A stretch of 64,000 nucleotides of DNA from Marinihelvus sp036351115 (GCA_036351115.1 JAZBOL010000004.1:1-64000); one strand, 5' to 3'. Counted from the first letter of the stretch, positions 36,178 through 45,578 are shown. Notes: generated by a model from the letters alone, not told the origin. A program made the numbers and translations.

Positions 36178-37652
36178 GTCCCGGACCCCGCGGCGGCGCC
36201 CAGTCCCGCCATGGTGATGTACTTGAGTTCGACGTACTCCTCGATGCCGTACTTCGATCCTTCGCGGCCGGTGCCCGACTCCTTCATGCCCCCGAAGGGC
36301 GCGACTTCCGTACTGAGGATGCCATCGTTGATGCAGACCATGCCGTACTCCAGCCCCTCGGCGACGCGCCACACGCGGCCCAGGTCCCGGGCGTAGAAAT
36401 AGGCGGCCAGGCCAAACTCCGTGTCGTTGGCCAGCTCGATCGCTTCCTCCTCGTCGGTGAAACGGAACACCGGTGCGATGGGTCCGAAGATCTCCTCCCG
36501 GGCAAACGCCATGTCCCGGGTCGCATCCCGCACCACGGTGGGCTCGAAAAACCGGCCACCCAGGGCGTGGCGTCCGCCGCCCGCAACCACTTCGCCGCCC
36601 TTCTCCCGGGCATCGTCCAGCAGCTTCTCCACCTTTTCCACCGCGTCGTCGGAAATCAGGGGACCGACGTTCACCCCTTCCTCGTCGCCTCGTCCCACGA
36701 CCAGGTCCTGCGTCGCCTTGATGAACTTCTCCACGAATGCGTCATAGACGCCGTCCTGCACGTATAGCCGGTTGGCGCAAACGCAGGTCTGGCCGGCGTT
36801 GCGGTACTTGCTGACCATGGCGCCCTGCACGGCGGCATCGAGATCCGCGTCGTCGAAAACGATGAAGGGGGCGTTGCCGCCCAGCTCCATGGACACTTTC
36901 TTGACGGTGCTTGCGCACTGGCGGATCAGTTGTTTGCCCACCGGCGTCGATCCGGTGAAAGAGAATTTGCGCACCAGCGGGCTCTCGGTCAGCACTTCCC
37001 CCACGGTGCGGGATTGCGTGGTCGTGACGATGTTGAACACCCCGGCCGGCAGGCCCGCCTCTTCGGCGAGCACGGCGAGGGCGAGGGCGGACAGGGGCGT
37101 CTCCGCCGCCGGCTTGATCACCACCGGGCAGCCGGCGGCCAGGGCCGGCGCGGCCTTGCGGGTGATCATGGCGATGGGAAAGTTCCAGGGGGTGATGCAG
37201 GCCACCACGCCCACGCCCTGGCGGATCACCAGCAGGCGGCGGTCCGCCATGTGGGTGGGAATGACGTCACCGTACAGGCGCTTTCCTTCCTCCGCGAACC
37301 ACTCGATGAAGGAAGCGCCGTAGAGCACCTCGCCCCCGGCTTCGGCCAGCGGCTTACCCTGTTCGGCGGTCATGATCGCCGCCAGGTCGTCCTGGTGTTC
37401 GAGCATGAGATCGTACCAGCGGCGCAGGATGCCGGCCCGGTCCTTGGCGGTCCTGGCACGCCAGTCTGCCCAGGCTGCGTGGGCCGCTTCCACGGCGGCC
37501 TCGGTTTCCCGCGCACCGAGTTCCGGTACCTGGACGATTTCTTCGTCGTCGGCGGGATTCGTGACCGGAAAAGTGTCGCCGCTGTCCGCGCCGATCCACT
37601 GCCCGTTGACGTAGGCCTGGTCTCGAAGCAGCTTCGGGTGGTTGAGATTCAT
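36174..37652 (-). CDS. gabD: NAD(P)-dependent succinate-semialdehyde dehydrogenase family
   Basis: A 492-residue aldehyde dehydrogenase. VACITPWNFPIAM, the catalytic Glu in SMELGGNAPFIVF, and the catalytic Cys in NAGQTCVCANRLYV are present. FGGMKESGTGREGSKYGIEEY closes the protein. The sequence matches the GabD/SSADH subgroup, but neighbours do not include a GABA transaminase, and the coupled class V aminotransferase suggests another aldehyde might be used. ATG 37652 has GAGGA 8 bases upstream. Confidence 0.9.
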   Translation of the reverse strand: MNLNHPKLLRDQAYVNGQWIGADSGDTFPVTNPADDEEIVQVPELGARETEAAVEAAHAAWADWRARTAKDRAGILRRWYDLMLEHQDDLAAIMTAEQGKPLAEAGGEVLYGASFIEWFAEEGKRLYGDVIPTHMADRRLLVIRQGVGVVACITPWNFPIAMITRKAAPALAAGCPVVIKPAAETPLSALALAVLAEEAGLPAGVFNIVTTTQSRTVGEVLTESPLVRKFSFTGSTPVGKQLIRQCASTVKKVSMELGGNAPFIVFDDADLDAAVQGAMVSKYRNAGQTCVCANRLYVQDGVYDAFVEKFIKATQDLVVGRGDEEGVNVGPLISDDAVEKVEKLLDDAREKGGEVVAGGGRHALGGRFFEPTVVRDATRDMAFAREEIFGPIAPVFRFTDEEEAIELANDTEFGLAAYFYARDLGRVWRVAEGLEYGMVCINDGILSTEVAPFGGMKESGTGREGSKYGIEEYVELKYITMAGLGAAAGSGT

Positions 37653-37756
37653 GGGGGCGTCCTCGCGGTGGTTCACCGGGTGGAAAAAGGAGCTATACCC
37701 TCGGGAGTTCCCCCGGCGTTGTCAACCACTCGCCGGGACAGGCCCGGAAGCTGATC

Positions 37757-38119
37757 TCAGCAGGGGCGCCCACCGGCCTCATTGACGCAGAAGATGTCAT
37801 GCAGAAGCTCGATCAGCGGGATGGCGTCCGAATCGGCCAGGGCGTAGCGGATGATCTGAGCTTCGCGCCGGGTGGTGACAAGCCCCTGGTTGCGGAGAAC
37901 CGCCAGGTGCTGGGACAGGGCCGAAGGACTCAGCTCGATCCGTTGATTGAGTTCACCGACGGACAGCTCACCCTCGGCGAGCACGCACATGATCATCAGC
38001 CGGCTCTCGTTCGCCAGGGACTTGAGCAGCGCCACGGCCTCCGCCGCATTCTGCCGCATGTCTTCGACGCTCATCCGTGTTGGCAGCCGCTCCGCCTGTT
38101 TCCCGGGAAGTGCGCTCAT
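37757..38119 (-). CDS. ArsR-family persulfide-sensing repressor (BigR/SqrR-like)
   Basis: A 120-residue winged-helix repressor (ELNQRIELSPSALSQHLAVL is the recognition helix region; LVTTRREAQIIRY the wing). Cys45 and Cys111 lie 66 residues apart, the same spacing as the redox pair in BigR and SqrR, which form a polysulfide bridge and release DNA. It is the last gene of the sulfide block, 16 bp after the DUF2892 gene. I infer that it controls the SQR and dioxygenase genes through the AT-rich palindromes at 44578-44611. Confidence 0.9.
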   Translation of the reverse strand: MSALPGKQAERLPTRMSVEDMRQNAAEAVALLKSLANESRLMIMCVLAEGELSVGELNQRIELSPSALSQHLAVLRNQGLVTTRREAQIIRYALADSDAIPLIELLHDIFCVNEAGGRPC

Positions 38120-38135
38120 CGTGTCGTCCTCTGAT

Positions 38136-38360
38136 TCAGGAAGTCTGGCCCTTGGAGAGTGCGCATTGCCGCTCCGTCCTGAGCCCAAGTTTACCCATGA
38201 TCATGGACGCAGGACAAAACCCGGTGAAAGCGCTCTGCAGCAGGTTGGCGCCGACAAATACCGTGAGCCAGACCCAGTTGGGGTGGACGAATGCGGTCAA
38301 AACCACGGAGAGCAGGACCATGAACCCCGCGAAAGCCATGGTTGCACGTTCTACTGTCAT
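38136..38360 (-). CDS. DUF2892 (YgaP-like) membrane protein
   Basis: A 74-residue protein with two transmembrane helices (FAGFMVLLSVVLTAFV, WLTVFVGANLLQSAFTGFCPA). FTGFCPAS with its cysteine is the hallmark of the YgaP membrane domain, usually found with rhodanese or sulfur genes. AAGGAGGAAAC precedes the ATG. It lies between the beta-barrel gene and the ArsR gene in the sulfide block. Confidence 0.92.
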   Translation of the reverse strand: MTVERATMAFAGFMVLLSVVLTAFVHPNWVWLTVFVGANLLQSAFTGFCPASMIMGKLGLRTERQCALSKGQTS

Positions 38361-38383
38361 GTCTGTTTCCTCCTTGCCCGGGC

Positions 38384-39820
38384 TCAGTAGCTGAATCGCA
38401 GCCGGGCGTACACGTTGCTGTTGTCCTGGAACTGGTTGAAAAAGGTGAAGTCCTCGTCGCCGGCGAACAGGTTTCCGCCGGCCGACAGGCTCCAGGTGTC
38501 GCTGACGCGCCAGCTCACCTGGGGCCGCAGGTAGGCGTCGTCGTCGGTCGGCGAGTAAAAGGTGAACAGGGACCAGATCACCCGGTCCTGCCGGGTGCGC
38601 CAGGTCAGGCGGTTGGTCAGCCACCAGCGGTTCTCCTCGACCTCGAACTCCGGCCAGGGTGAGTTGGCGAGGAGTTCGTCGTGGTCGAGGGTCCGCTCGA
38701 GGTATGCCTGGAAACCGACGGTGAGGTTGGTCACCGCCTCCCACTCGTAACCCAGCAGGTACCGTTCCTGGTCGTTGGGGATGAGGGGGTTCGTGCCCGA
38801 ACGATCGTTGACGGAGTAGTAGCGGGCGAATTCGGCGTTGAACAGGCCCGGACCCAGGGGGCGGCGCCAGCTCGCGCCCAGCGCGTCGAGTTCGGGGAAC
38901 AGGAACGCGAAGTTTTCCCCGGCGGGAGCGGGCTGATGGAAAAAGCCGCTGAACCCGTACACCGCGAGCTCGTTGCCACCGATCGTCCGGAACAGGCGCC
39001 CGGCCCACTCCGTGTTGGACAGGCTGGCGGACGGCTCCCGGGCGTCGATCGGCGGGTTCGGCGCAACGATCACGCCCGTGGGTGGAAAGAAAAAGGACAG
39101 CCGTTCTCCCGACAGGTATTCGTCCGGATTGAACCGGGGCATGGCGACCAGGTCGATGTTGACCGCGTCGGTGTAGGTCGTCAGGCGAATCGCATCCGCG
39201 GGTTGCTTCAGGTACTCGTCGTCCCGGCCAATGAAAAAGGACTGCCATCCCTTGGGAAAGAGGTCATTCAGAAACAGCAGGTCGCCTGTCCCCCAGGTCA
39301 GCACCTGGCGGCCGACGCGCAGATCGGACGGGCCGAAGGACCGGGCCCAGGCCAGCTCACGCAGCTCGGCCTCCGCATCCTCCACCACTCCGTCGGCGAG
39401 GAGGTCCACCCGCAGGTCAAAGCGATCCTTCGTGAGTTGCCAGGTTCGCTCGACACGCCAGCGCAGTTCGCCGAGCGTCGCATAGCGTCCAACGGCGGGA
39501 TCCCGTTCCCAGCGCTGGCCATAGCCGAGCTCGACAAATCCGGTCCAGGGCGAGGCGCTGTCTTCTTCCCAGCCCGTATCATCCCAGTCATCGTCGCCCC
39601 AGCCCCCGTCTTCCCAGGCTCCATCGTTCTGGCCTTCATCTTCCCAGCCGCCATCTTCCTGGTCATCTGCAGGCGCATCGCTTTCCCGCACCGCTTCGGG
39701 AGACCCGGGCTGCTTCGTCGGGCCGGCCCCGGAATCGTCCTGGGCCATGAGCACCGGCGGGAAGGAAAGCACCAGGAGCAGGGCCTGCAGGCGGCCGAAG
39801 ATCGTGGGGCGTACGGTCAT
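38384..39820 (-). CDS. Outer-membrane beta-barrel with N-terminal Trp/acidic repeats
   Basis: A 478-residue protein. Residues about 1-26 are a signal peptide. Residues about 55-90 are a low-complexity acidic stretch with regularly placed tryptophans (GGWEDEG, GAWEDGGWGDDDWDD). The rest shows alternating aromatic/hydrophobic beta strands ending ARLRFSY, fitting a barrel inserted by BAM. It follows the LolA-like gene by 8 bp and the MMPL gene, suggesting the outer-membrane part of one export or import system. No named family can be assigned with certainty. Confidence 0.75.
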   Translation of the reverse strand: MTVRPTIFGRLQALLLVLSFPPVLMAQDDSGAGPTKQPGSPEAVRESDAPADDQEDGGWEDEGQNDGAWEDGGWGDDDWDDTGWEEDSASPWTGFVELGYGQRWERDPAVGRYATLGELRWRVERTWQLTKDRFDLRVDLLADGVVEDAEAELRELAWARSFGPSDLRVGRQVLTWGTGDLLFLNDLFPKGWQSFFIGRDDEYLKQPADAIRLTTYTDAVNIDLVAMPRFNPDEYLSGERLSFFFPPTGVIVAPNPPIDAREPSASLSNTEWAGRLFRTIGGNELAVYGFSGFFHQPAPAGENFAFLFPELDALGASWRRPLGPGLFNAEFARYYSVNDRSGTNPLIPNDQERYLLGYEWEAVTNLTVGFQAYLERTLDHDELLANSPWPEFEVEENRWWLTNRLTWRTRQDRVIWSLFTFYSPTDDDAYLRPQVSWRVSDTWSLSAGGNLFAGDEDFTFFNQFQDNSNVYARLRFSY

Positions 39821-39828
39821 GGCTGTCG

Positions 39829-40650
39829 TCAGCGGCCTTCCGGTCGTTGCAGCCACTCGCTGGCGGGGCTGCGCAGGCTCCGTTCACCGAACAGATCCTC
39901 GGGCATGCCCAGGTCGTAGGCGATGTAGCGGAACTGCATGTCCGTGTAGCCGCCGCTTTCCAGATCCGAGATCCGGCTCGCGGTCACCGTGGGGTTGCCC
40001 TGGATCGTCTCGACGTTTTTCACCTCGACGCGGCGGATCGGCTTGCCGGTGCTGTTCCGGTACTCGATCTTCATGGGAAGAAACGTCTCCTGGTCGATCC
40101 AGGTCGTGTACTCGGCGAACTCCACGCTGGACGGATCCCTGGGACGGTGGACGAGTTCGAACATGCCGTCCTCGCTACCGACCAGCTCATGGGTGTCCTC
40201 GTCCGGGCGACGGCCGGAGACGTCCTCGTAGTAATAATGCGATCCGACGAAGCTCGTGCGCTTGTCACCCGCGGCAATGCGCTTCACGAGATCCAGGCCG
40301 GGCAGGTAGAGCCAGCGGTCATCGTCGCCGGCGGTGTGCTTGTGCACGAGAAACGTGGTGCCGCGGACGTCCGACGGCTGGCTGAAGACCACCAGGAACT
40401 GCTGATCCCCGGCCTCTTCGACATTACGCCGCAATACCGTGAACTGACGGCGCTGCTCGCGCCCCTGGCCATCGATGATGCGCATGCGCGCCTCGCTGCG
40501 TCCATCCGCGCCCGCGTAGTAGGCGGCGAGGTTGGCTTTCTCCACGATGGTGTCGGCATCGAGCGTGCCCTGTGCCGCAAGGGCACCGGGCACCAGCAGG
40601 GCCGCCGTGAGCGCGACGAGCGCGATGAATCGTCCCTTGTCAGTGTGCAT
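39829..40650 (-). CDS. LolA-like outer-membrane lipoprotein-sorting protein
   Basis: A 273-residue periplasmic protein with a signal peptide (residues 1-26, cleavage after ALAA). VVFSQPSDVRGTTFLVHKH, DDRWLYLPGLDLVKRI and YYYEDVSGRRPDEDTHEL are typical of the LolA-like family that is encoded next to MMPL/RND genes. The LolA fold holds lipids in a hydrophobic groove. It overlaps the MMPL gene by 11 bp, so the two are translationally coupled. Confidence 0.9.
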   Translation of the reverse strand: MHTDKGRFIALVALTAALLVPGALAAQGTLDADTIVEKANLAAYYAGADGRSEARMRIIDGQGREQRRQFTVLRRNVEEAGDQQFLVVFSQPSDVRGTTFLVHKHTAGDDDRWLYLPGLDLVKRIAAGDKRTSFVGSHYYYEDVSGRRPDEDTHELVGSEDGMFELVHRPRDPSSVEFAEYTTWIDQETFLPMKIEYRNSTGKPIRRVEVKNVETIQGNPTVTASRISDLESGGYTDMQFRYIAYDLGMPEDLFGERSLRSPASEWLQRPEGR

Positions 40651-43207
40651 GGGATTCCACTCCTTGAGTCTTGATGTTGCGAAAGAGCACGCGGCGCCCA
40701 AGGGCGATGACCGCGGGCAACAGCAGCAGCGTCGCGGCGCCCGAAAGCACCATGATCGAGGCCATGAAACCACCGACCGTGACATAGGGCATGAGCGGCG
40801 CGAGGAACAGGGGCGTAAAGCCGAGCGCGATCACGATGGCGTTCCGCGTGATGGCGCGGGCCGGCTCCTCGAACATGGCGGTTGCCATCGCTTCGAAGCT
40901 GCCCCGTTCCCGGTACAGCTCGCGGCTGCGCTGGATGAAATGAATGGCGAAGTCCACGGACAGGCCGAGGGTCAGGGAGGACAGCACGGCGATCGGCATG
41001 TCGTAGTACTTGCCGATCCAGCCGATAAATCCGTAGACACCGATGATCGTGAAGGTCAGCGGCATCATGGCGACGATGCCCCAGGGAATCGACCGGAACA
41101 GCAGCACCATCATGATGAACACCACCACGAAGGCGCCCATGAGGCTGTCGAGCATGCCGGCCACCATTTCACCCTGCCAGACCACGTTGATGTAGGTTTT
41201 GCCGGCCCATCGACCCTGCACGTTTTCCGGCAGGGGGTTGGCCGCCAGCCACTCGTCCACCGCCTCGATCACGCGGGTCATGTCCTGGTTGTCCCCGGAG
41301 GTCAGCTGGAGCCAGACCGCCGTGCGCGTGAAATCCGGTGTCACCATGTGCCACAGATCCTGGGGCCGGTGCGAGGACTGGTACTGGAGCAGGGTCTGGG
41401 CCACCGCCGGCACCGTCGCGGGGATGCGATAGTCTCCGTCATCACCGCTGCGAAGCTCGCGATTCACCACCTTGACCACGTCGGGCAGGGCGTTGGTCTT
41501 GCCGACCAGGCCCGTGTCGGCCAGCGCCTGTTGCAGGGCCTCGATCCTGGCGAGGGCCTCGGGTCGCTGGAAATAGCGTGCGTCGACCTGGGCGGTTTCC
41601 GCCACCCGCATCAGCGCTTCCAGGCGCTCCGCGAGCAGCGGGTCGTCGGTGTCGAAGGACAGATCGTCCGCCATGGCAATGATGGCGCCGAGGCGGGCGT
41701 CCAGTTCCCCCGTGGCCGGCGCGTCGGCCAGCAACCCGGCGATGGCTGGCGGCACGGCGCCGCCCAGGGCCTCATCCGCCGCGCGGCGGAAGTCGCCCCA
41801 GGCCTGCGGGTCCTCGTGGGTCAGCACGAAAAAGGCGTCGTAGGTGCCGGCGAAGTGCTCGTTGAGCACCGCGTCGGCCACGCGGATGCGGTGCGAGTCC
41901 TTGAACCAGCGGACCGGGTTGTCGTTAATCTGGATACGCAGCACGCCGGCCACGCTGATCGCGACGATGATGATCGTCGCCGTCGTGATCAGGCCGGACC
42001 GGGAAAAAGCGAAGCGCCCCACACCGCGCAACATTCGCGCCAGGGCCGAATCGGCGTCCGCGCCTTCACGCAGCCGGTCGAGGCTGGCAAGGGATTTCGG
42101 ACTGCTGCGCACCACCCAGGCCGGGATGAACACGATCGTGAGCAGAAAGGCGAGCAGGATGCCAAACGCCACGAACGCGCCAAACACCTTCACCGGCGGT
42201 ATCGGCGTCAGCAGCAGGGATGCGAAACCGGCCGCGGACGTCAGGGAGGTGAACAGCATGGGCTTGAACAGGTGGCCCACGACTTTCTTCATCACCTTGC
42301 CCGGGTCGTCCCCCTGGCGATAGTGGTCCGCGAACTCCGACAGGATATGGATCGAGTCCACCACGGCGATGGGCATCAGGAAGATGGGAATCATGGAGCT
42401 CATGATGTGGACGGTGAAGCCCATCCCGATGAGCAGACCCATGGTGGCGATGACCGTGCCCATGGCCACGATCATGGGAGAAATGATCAGGCGGAGGTTG
42501 CGGAAGAACACCCACATGAGCAGGAAGATCATCAGCCCCGCCAGGGGCGCGGAGATGCCCATCTGGACGAACATCTCCTTGCCGAAAGTGTCCTCGGCCA
42601 CCGGGAGCCCGGTGATGTGCCAGTCACCTGCCGCCGATTCTTCCGCGACGAGCGCTTCGATCTCGCGGGAAATGGCGTAAGAGAGGTCCTTGCGTTCGAT
42701 CGGTACGTACACGGCGGCTGCCTTGCCGTCCCCGGAAACCAGCGTGTCTTCGACCAGGGGCAGTCGGGCGACCGCGTCCCTGATCCGTTCCGCCTGGGCA
42801 GTGGTGCCCGGCGCGTCACGCATCATCCACTCGAAGCGCAGCACCCCGGGGCCTTCCTGGGTGATGTTGTCCGCTTCGGCCAGGGACATGAGGTCCGGCC
42901 GGATCACGCCGTCGAGTTCCAGTATCGCCCTGGACACACGATGCAGGGCCGCGAGGGTCTCCGCGGTGTAAACCCCGTCCGGACCGTCGTTCACCACGCC
43001 GACCACGATCGCGTCGTGCAGACCGAACCATTCCTCGACCTGGTTGTGGAACACGCGGTCCGCCTGGTCCACCGGCAGCATGTTTTCCGGGTCCGTGTCG
43101 ATATGGATCCGCGGCATGAGCGCACCGGTCACCAGGACCAGCAGAAAGGTCAGGAGATAGACCAGCCGCGGTCGGCCGATGGACAGGCGAAGCAGGAATT
43201 CCTTCAC
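40640..43207 (-). CDS. RND-superfamily (MMPL) transporter
   Basis: An 855-residue polytopic protein with about 12 transmembrane helices in two halves, each with a large periplasmic loop. The first helix is followed by RIHIDTDPENMLPVDQADRVF, a typical MMPL-type entry. Hydrophobic-ligand exporters of this group (HpnN, MmpL) move lipids rather than drugs. The start overlaps the SQR gene stop (ATGA). Position in a sulfide operon is unusual; a hydrophobic sulfur compound or a membrane lipid affected by sulfide is conceivable, but this is only a guess. Confidence 0.88.
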   Translation of the reverse strand: MKEFLLRLSIGRPRLVYLLTFLLVLVTGALMPRIHIDTDPENMLPVDQADRVFHNQVEEWFGLHDAIVVGVVNDGPDGVYTAETLAALHRVSRAILELDGVIRPDLMSLAEADNITQEGPGVLRFEWMMRDAPGTTAQAERIRDAVARLPLVEDTLVSGDGKAAAVYVPIERKDLSYAISREIEALVAEESAAGDWHITGLPVAEDTFGKEMFVQMGISAPLAGLMIFLLMWVFFRNLRLIISPMIVAMGTVIATMGLLIGMGFTVHIMSSMIPIFLMPIAVVDSIHILSEFADHYRQGDDPGKVMKKVVGHLFKPMLFTSLTSAAGFASLLLTPIPPVKVFGAFVAFGILLAFLLTIVFIPAWVVRSSPKSLASLDRLREGADADSALARMLRGVGRFAFSRSGLITTATIIIVAISVAGVLRIQINDNPVRWFKDSHRIRVADAVLNEHFAGTYDAFFVLTHEDPQAWGDFRRAADEALGGAVPPAIAGLLADAPATGELDARLGAIIAMADDLSFDTDDPLLAERLEALMRVAETAQVDARYFQRPEALARIEALQQALADTGLVGKTNALPDVVKVVNRELRSGDDGDYRIPATVPAVAQTLLQYQSSHRPQDLWHMVTPDFTRTAVWLQLTSGDNQDMTRVIEAVDEWLAANPLPENVQGRWAGKTYINVVWQGEMVAGMLDSLMGAFVVVFIMMVLLFRSIPWGIVAMMPLTFTIIGVYGFIGWIGKYYDMPIAVLSSLTLGLSVDFAIHFIQRSRELYRERGSFEAMATAMFEEPARAITRNAIVIALGFTPLFLAPLMPYVTVGGFMASIMVLSGAATLLLLPAVIALGRRVLFRNIKTQGVESHAH

Positions 43208-44481
43208 AGCTCACCCCGAATCTTGGCCGCGCCGATGAGTTTCAGGGCAAATTTCTCGTAGTAGGGCTCGGTCGTGCCCTTCTTCACCTTGCGCAGGTAG
43301 TACTTTTCGAAAGCCACCTTGGCCAGGTGCACCCATTTGCCCGACGAGGCCCAGTTCGTGTTCCGCGGGGGGATTTGGGGCAGCGCCAGGAACGCCACAC
43401 CCCGGTCGCCGAAATCGGCGAGACAGAAGGCATTCCAGGTGGCGCGATGGGTCGGTTCCCTGCCTTCGAGCGCCAGGGCGATGTTGTGGACCGCGGCCGT
43501 CACCATGGATTCGATCATGTAGCCGGTTTTGGGCACGCCCACGGGCAGGGGCGAAGGCCCGACCGGGGGAATGGCCACACACACCCCGACACCGTAGATG
43601 TTGGGCCAGGCCGGGTTTCGCTGATAGTCGTCGACCACGATGAAGCCGCGCGGATTGACCAGCTTGTCCACCCCCATGACCGCTTCCACGCCGGTGAAAG
43701 CGGGCAGAATCATGCTGTGGGCAAATTCGAGCTCGTGGCTGGCCTGGTCACTGCCGTCATCGCTCACGGTGGTCACGTGCATGCGGCCTTCTTCCACCCG
43801 GTCGATGCGGGTATTCGTATGCCACTTGATGTGCCGATTGCGAAGCTCGGATTCGAGCAGCCCCTTCGTGTCACCCACACCGTCCAGGCCCAGGTGGCCG
43901 ATGTAAGGCTCCGGGGTAACGAAGGTCATGGGCACCTGGTCGCGGATCTTTCGCTTGCGCAGCTCGGTCTCCAGGATGAACGCGTATTCGTAAGCAGGTC
44001 CGTAGCAGGAGGCGCCCTGGGCCGCGCCGATAATCACGGGACCGGGGTTTTCGCAGAGCGCCTCGAACTGTTTCGAGGAAGCCAGGGCGTGACCGGTTTT
44101 GCAGACGGACGCCGTGTAGCCCTCGGGACCGAGCCCCTCGATCTCGTCGAAGGCGAGGCGCGGGCCCGTCGCGATGACGAGATAGTCGTAATCCAGGGTG
44201 TTTCCCGATGCCAGCGCCAGGCGGTTGTCATCCGGTTCGATGCCGGTAACCGCGTCATGAATGAAGGTGACCCCGTGTTTCTTCATCACGTCCGCGAGGG
44301 GAATGGTGATTGCCTCGGGCTTTCGCCATTTGACTGCCACCCAGGGGTTGGACGGCGTAAATTCGAACGCGTCACTGTCAGAGACCAGGACCACTTCGTG
44401 CTGCTTGCCCAGCAGATCCTTGAGTTCGTAGACGGCCGAAATACCGCCAATACCGCTGCCGATCACCACCAGCTTCTTCAT
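43204..44481 (-). CDS. sqr: Sulfide:quinone oxidoreductase-like flavoprotein
   Basis: A 425-residue pyridine-nucleotide-disulfide-type flavoprotein (VVIGSGIGGISAVYEL; IATGPRLAFDEIEGLG). Cysteines in GASCYGPAYEY (about 165) and GVGVCVAIPPVG (about 340) sit where the redox pair of SQR is expected. SQR oxidises sulfide to polysulfide or persulfide and reduces quinone at the inner membrane. It is coupled to the MMPL gene. The AT-rich palindromic region upstream and the nearby dioxygenase fit a sulfide-detoxification role. SQR has several types; the type is not resolved. Confidence 0.88.
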   Translation of the reverse strand: MKKLVVIGSGIGGISAVYELKDLLGKQHEVVLVSDSDAFEFTPSNPWVAVKWRKPEAITIPLADVMKKHGVTFIHDAVTGIEPDDNRLALASGNTLDYDYLVIATGPRLAFDEIEGLGPEGYTASVCKTGHALASSKQFEALCENPGPVIIGAAQGASCYGPAYEYAFILETELRKRKIRDQVPMTFVTPEPYIGHLGLDGVGDTKGLLESELRNRHIKWHTNTRIDRVEEGRMHVTTVSDDGSDQASHELEFAHSMILPAFTGVEAVMGVDKLVNPRGFIVVDDYQRNPAWPNIYGVGVCVAIPPVGPSPLPVGVPKTGYMIESMVTAAVHNIALALEGREPTHRATWNAFCLADFGDRGVAFLALPQIPPRNTNWASSGKWVHLAKVAFEKYYLRKVKKGTTEPYYEKFALKLIGAAKIRGEL

Positions 44482-44577
44482 TGTTGAGCCTCCTTCTGTG
44501 CGCCCGGTCCGTTGCTTTGGACCCCTCTGCTCCATGAACCTGCCGGGTGCGTCACCGCGTGGTTCACGCATATTTAT

Positions 44578-44611
44578 ATTAGATAATTCTAATTTATATT
44601 ATTCTAATATA
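44578..44611. promoter_or_regulatory. AT-rich double palindrome (probable BigR/SqrR operator)
   Basis: ATTAGA-TAAT-TCTAAT (44578-44593) and TATATTA-TTC-TAATATA (44595-44611) adjoin within an island of very low GC upstream of the SQR gene. A -35 TTGTAT and -10 TAGAAT with 17 bp between them can be read on the minus strand inside it, so bound repressor would block the promoter. Confidence 0.7.
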
Positions 44612-44649
44612 CAAGCGCGCGGGGCGTGATGAAGCGTGGATCGACCGCT

Positions 44650-45558
44650 TCATTCTTCCGACAGGAGTTCGGGAATCGTGGTGTTGAAGGGGATCTTGAG
44701 GTAACTCGCGCCGTTGCTTTCCGGCGCCGGTTCTCCGCCCGCACGGACATTGACCTGCAAGGCCGGAAGAATCAGGCGCGGCAGTCCCAGCGTCGCATCC
44801 CGGGCTTCACGCATGGCAATGAATTCCTCGCGGGAGGTGTTGGACCCGACATGAATGTTGTTCGCCCGCGACTCGGCCACCGTCACCACCGACACCGGCT
44901 CCGCATTCGCCTTGGGGTAATCGTGGCAAAGGAACAGCCGTGTTTCGTCGGGAAGGCCATGCAGGGCCTGGATCGAATCGAACAGCTGACCGGCATCGCC
45001 GCCGGGAAAATCGCAGCGCGCTGACCCATAGCCGGGTGCGAACAGCGTATCGCCGACAAACGCAGCGTCGCCGACCAGGTAGGTCACGCTGTCCCCCGTG
45101 TGCCCGGGCGTGTTCATGACCTCGATGAACCGGTCGCCCAGCGGAAACCGGTCACCCTGGGTTGCGAGGTGATCGAACTGGCTGCCGTCCACGGGCAGGT
45201 CCGCGAGGTTGTATACCCGGGCGAAATTGCGCTGGACCCCCCGGATGCCCGCGCCGATCACCAGGGGCACGCCTGTTTCCCGACGCACGAGATCACCGGA
45301 ACTCAGGTGATCGGCGTGCGCATGAGTTTCGAGAATCCACTTGAGGGTCCAGCCCGAAGCCTCCAGGCTCGCGAGGACCTCGTCGATGAAGGACCGGTCG
45401 GTTTGGCCGGTGACCGGATCGTAGACCCAGACCGGATCGACGAGTGCGGCGTCACCGGATGCGGGATCCGCGACGAGGTGGGTCCAGGTGAAAGATTCCG
45501 GCTCGAAGAAGGACCGGACGTCTGGCGTGAATCCGCTGTGTTGCGTGTCTGGCGTCAT
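44650..45558 (-). CDS. Persulfide dioxygenase, Blh/ETHE1 type
   Basis: A 302-residue metallo-beta-lactamase-fold enzyme with the ETHE1-like metal motif ETHAHADHLSSG, then NTPGHTGDSVTYL and FVGDTLFAPGYGSARCDFPGG. The latter (GxGR/ARCDFPGG) is characteristic of persulfide dioxygenases and their Blh homologues. It oxidises glutathione persulfide to sulfite. The ATG at 45558 is used; the longer frame runs through tandem repeats and is not convincing. It precedes the SQR gene with 168 bp between, carrying the palindromic operator. Confidence 0.92.
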   Translation of the reverse strand: MTPDTQHSGFTPDVRSFFEPESFTWTHLVADPASGDAALVDPVWVYDPVTGQTDRSFIDEVLASLEASGWTLKWILETHAHADHLSSGDLVRRETGVPLVIGAGIRGVQRNFARVYNLADLPVDGSQFDHLATQGDRFPLGDRFIEVMNTPGHTGDSVTYLVGDAAFVGDTLFAPGYGSARCDFPGGDAGQLFDSIQALHGLPDETRLFLCHDYPKANAEPVSVVTVAESRANNIHVGSNTSREEFIAMREARDATLGLPRLILPALQVNVRAGGEPAPESNGASYLKIPFNTTIPELLSEE

Positions 45559-45578
45559 CGTGTTGACCTGCCCCTGAC

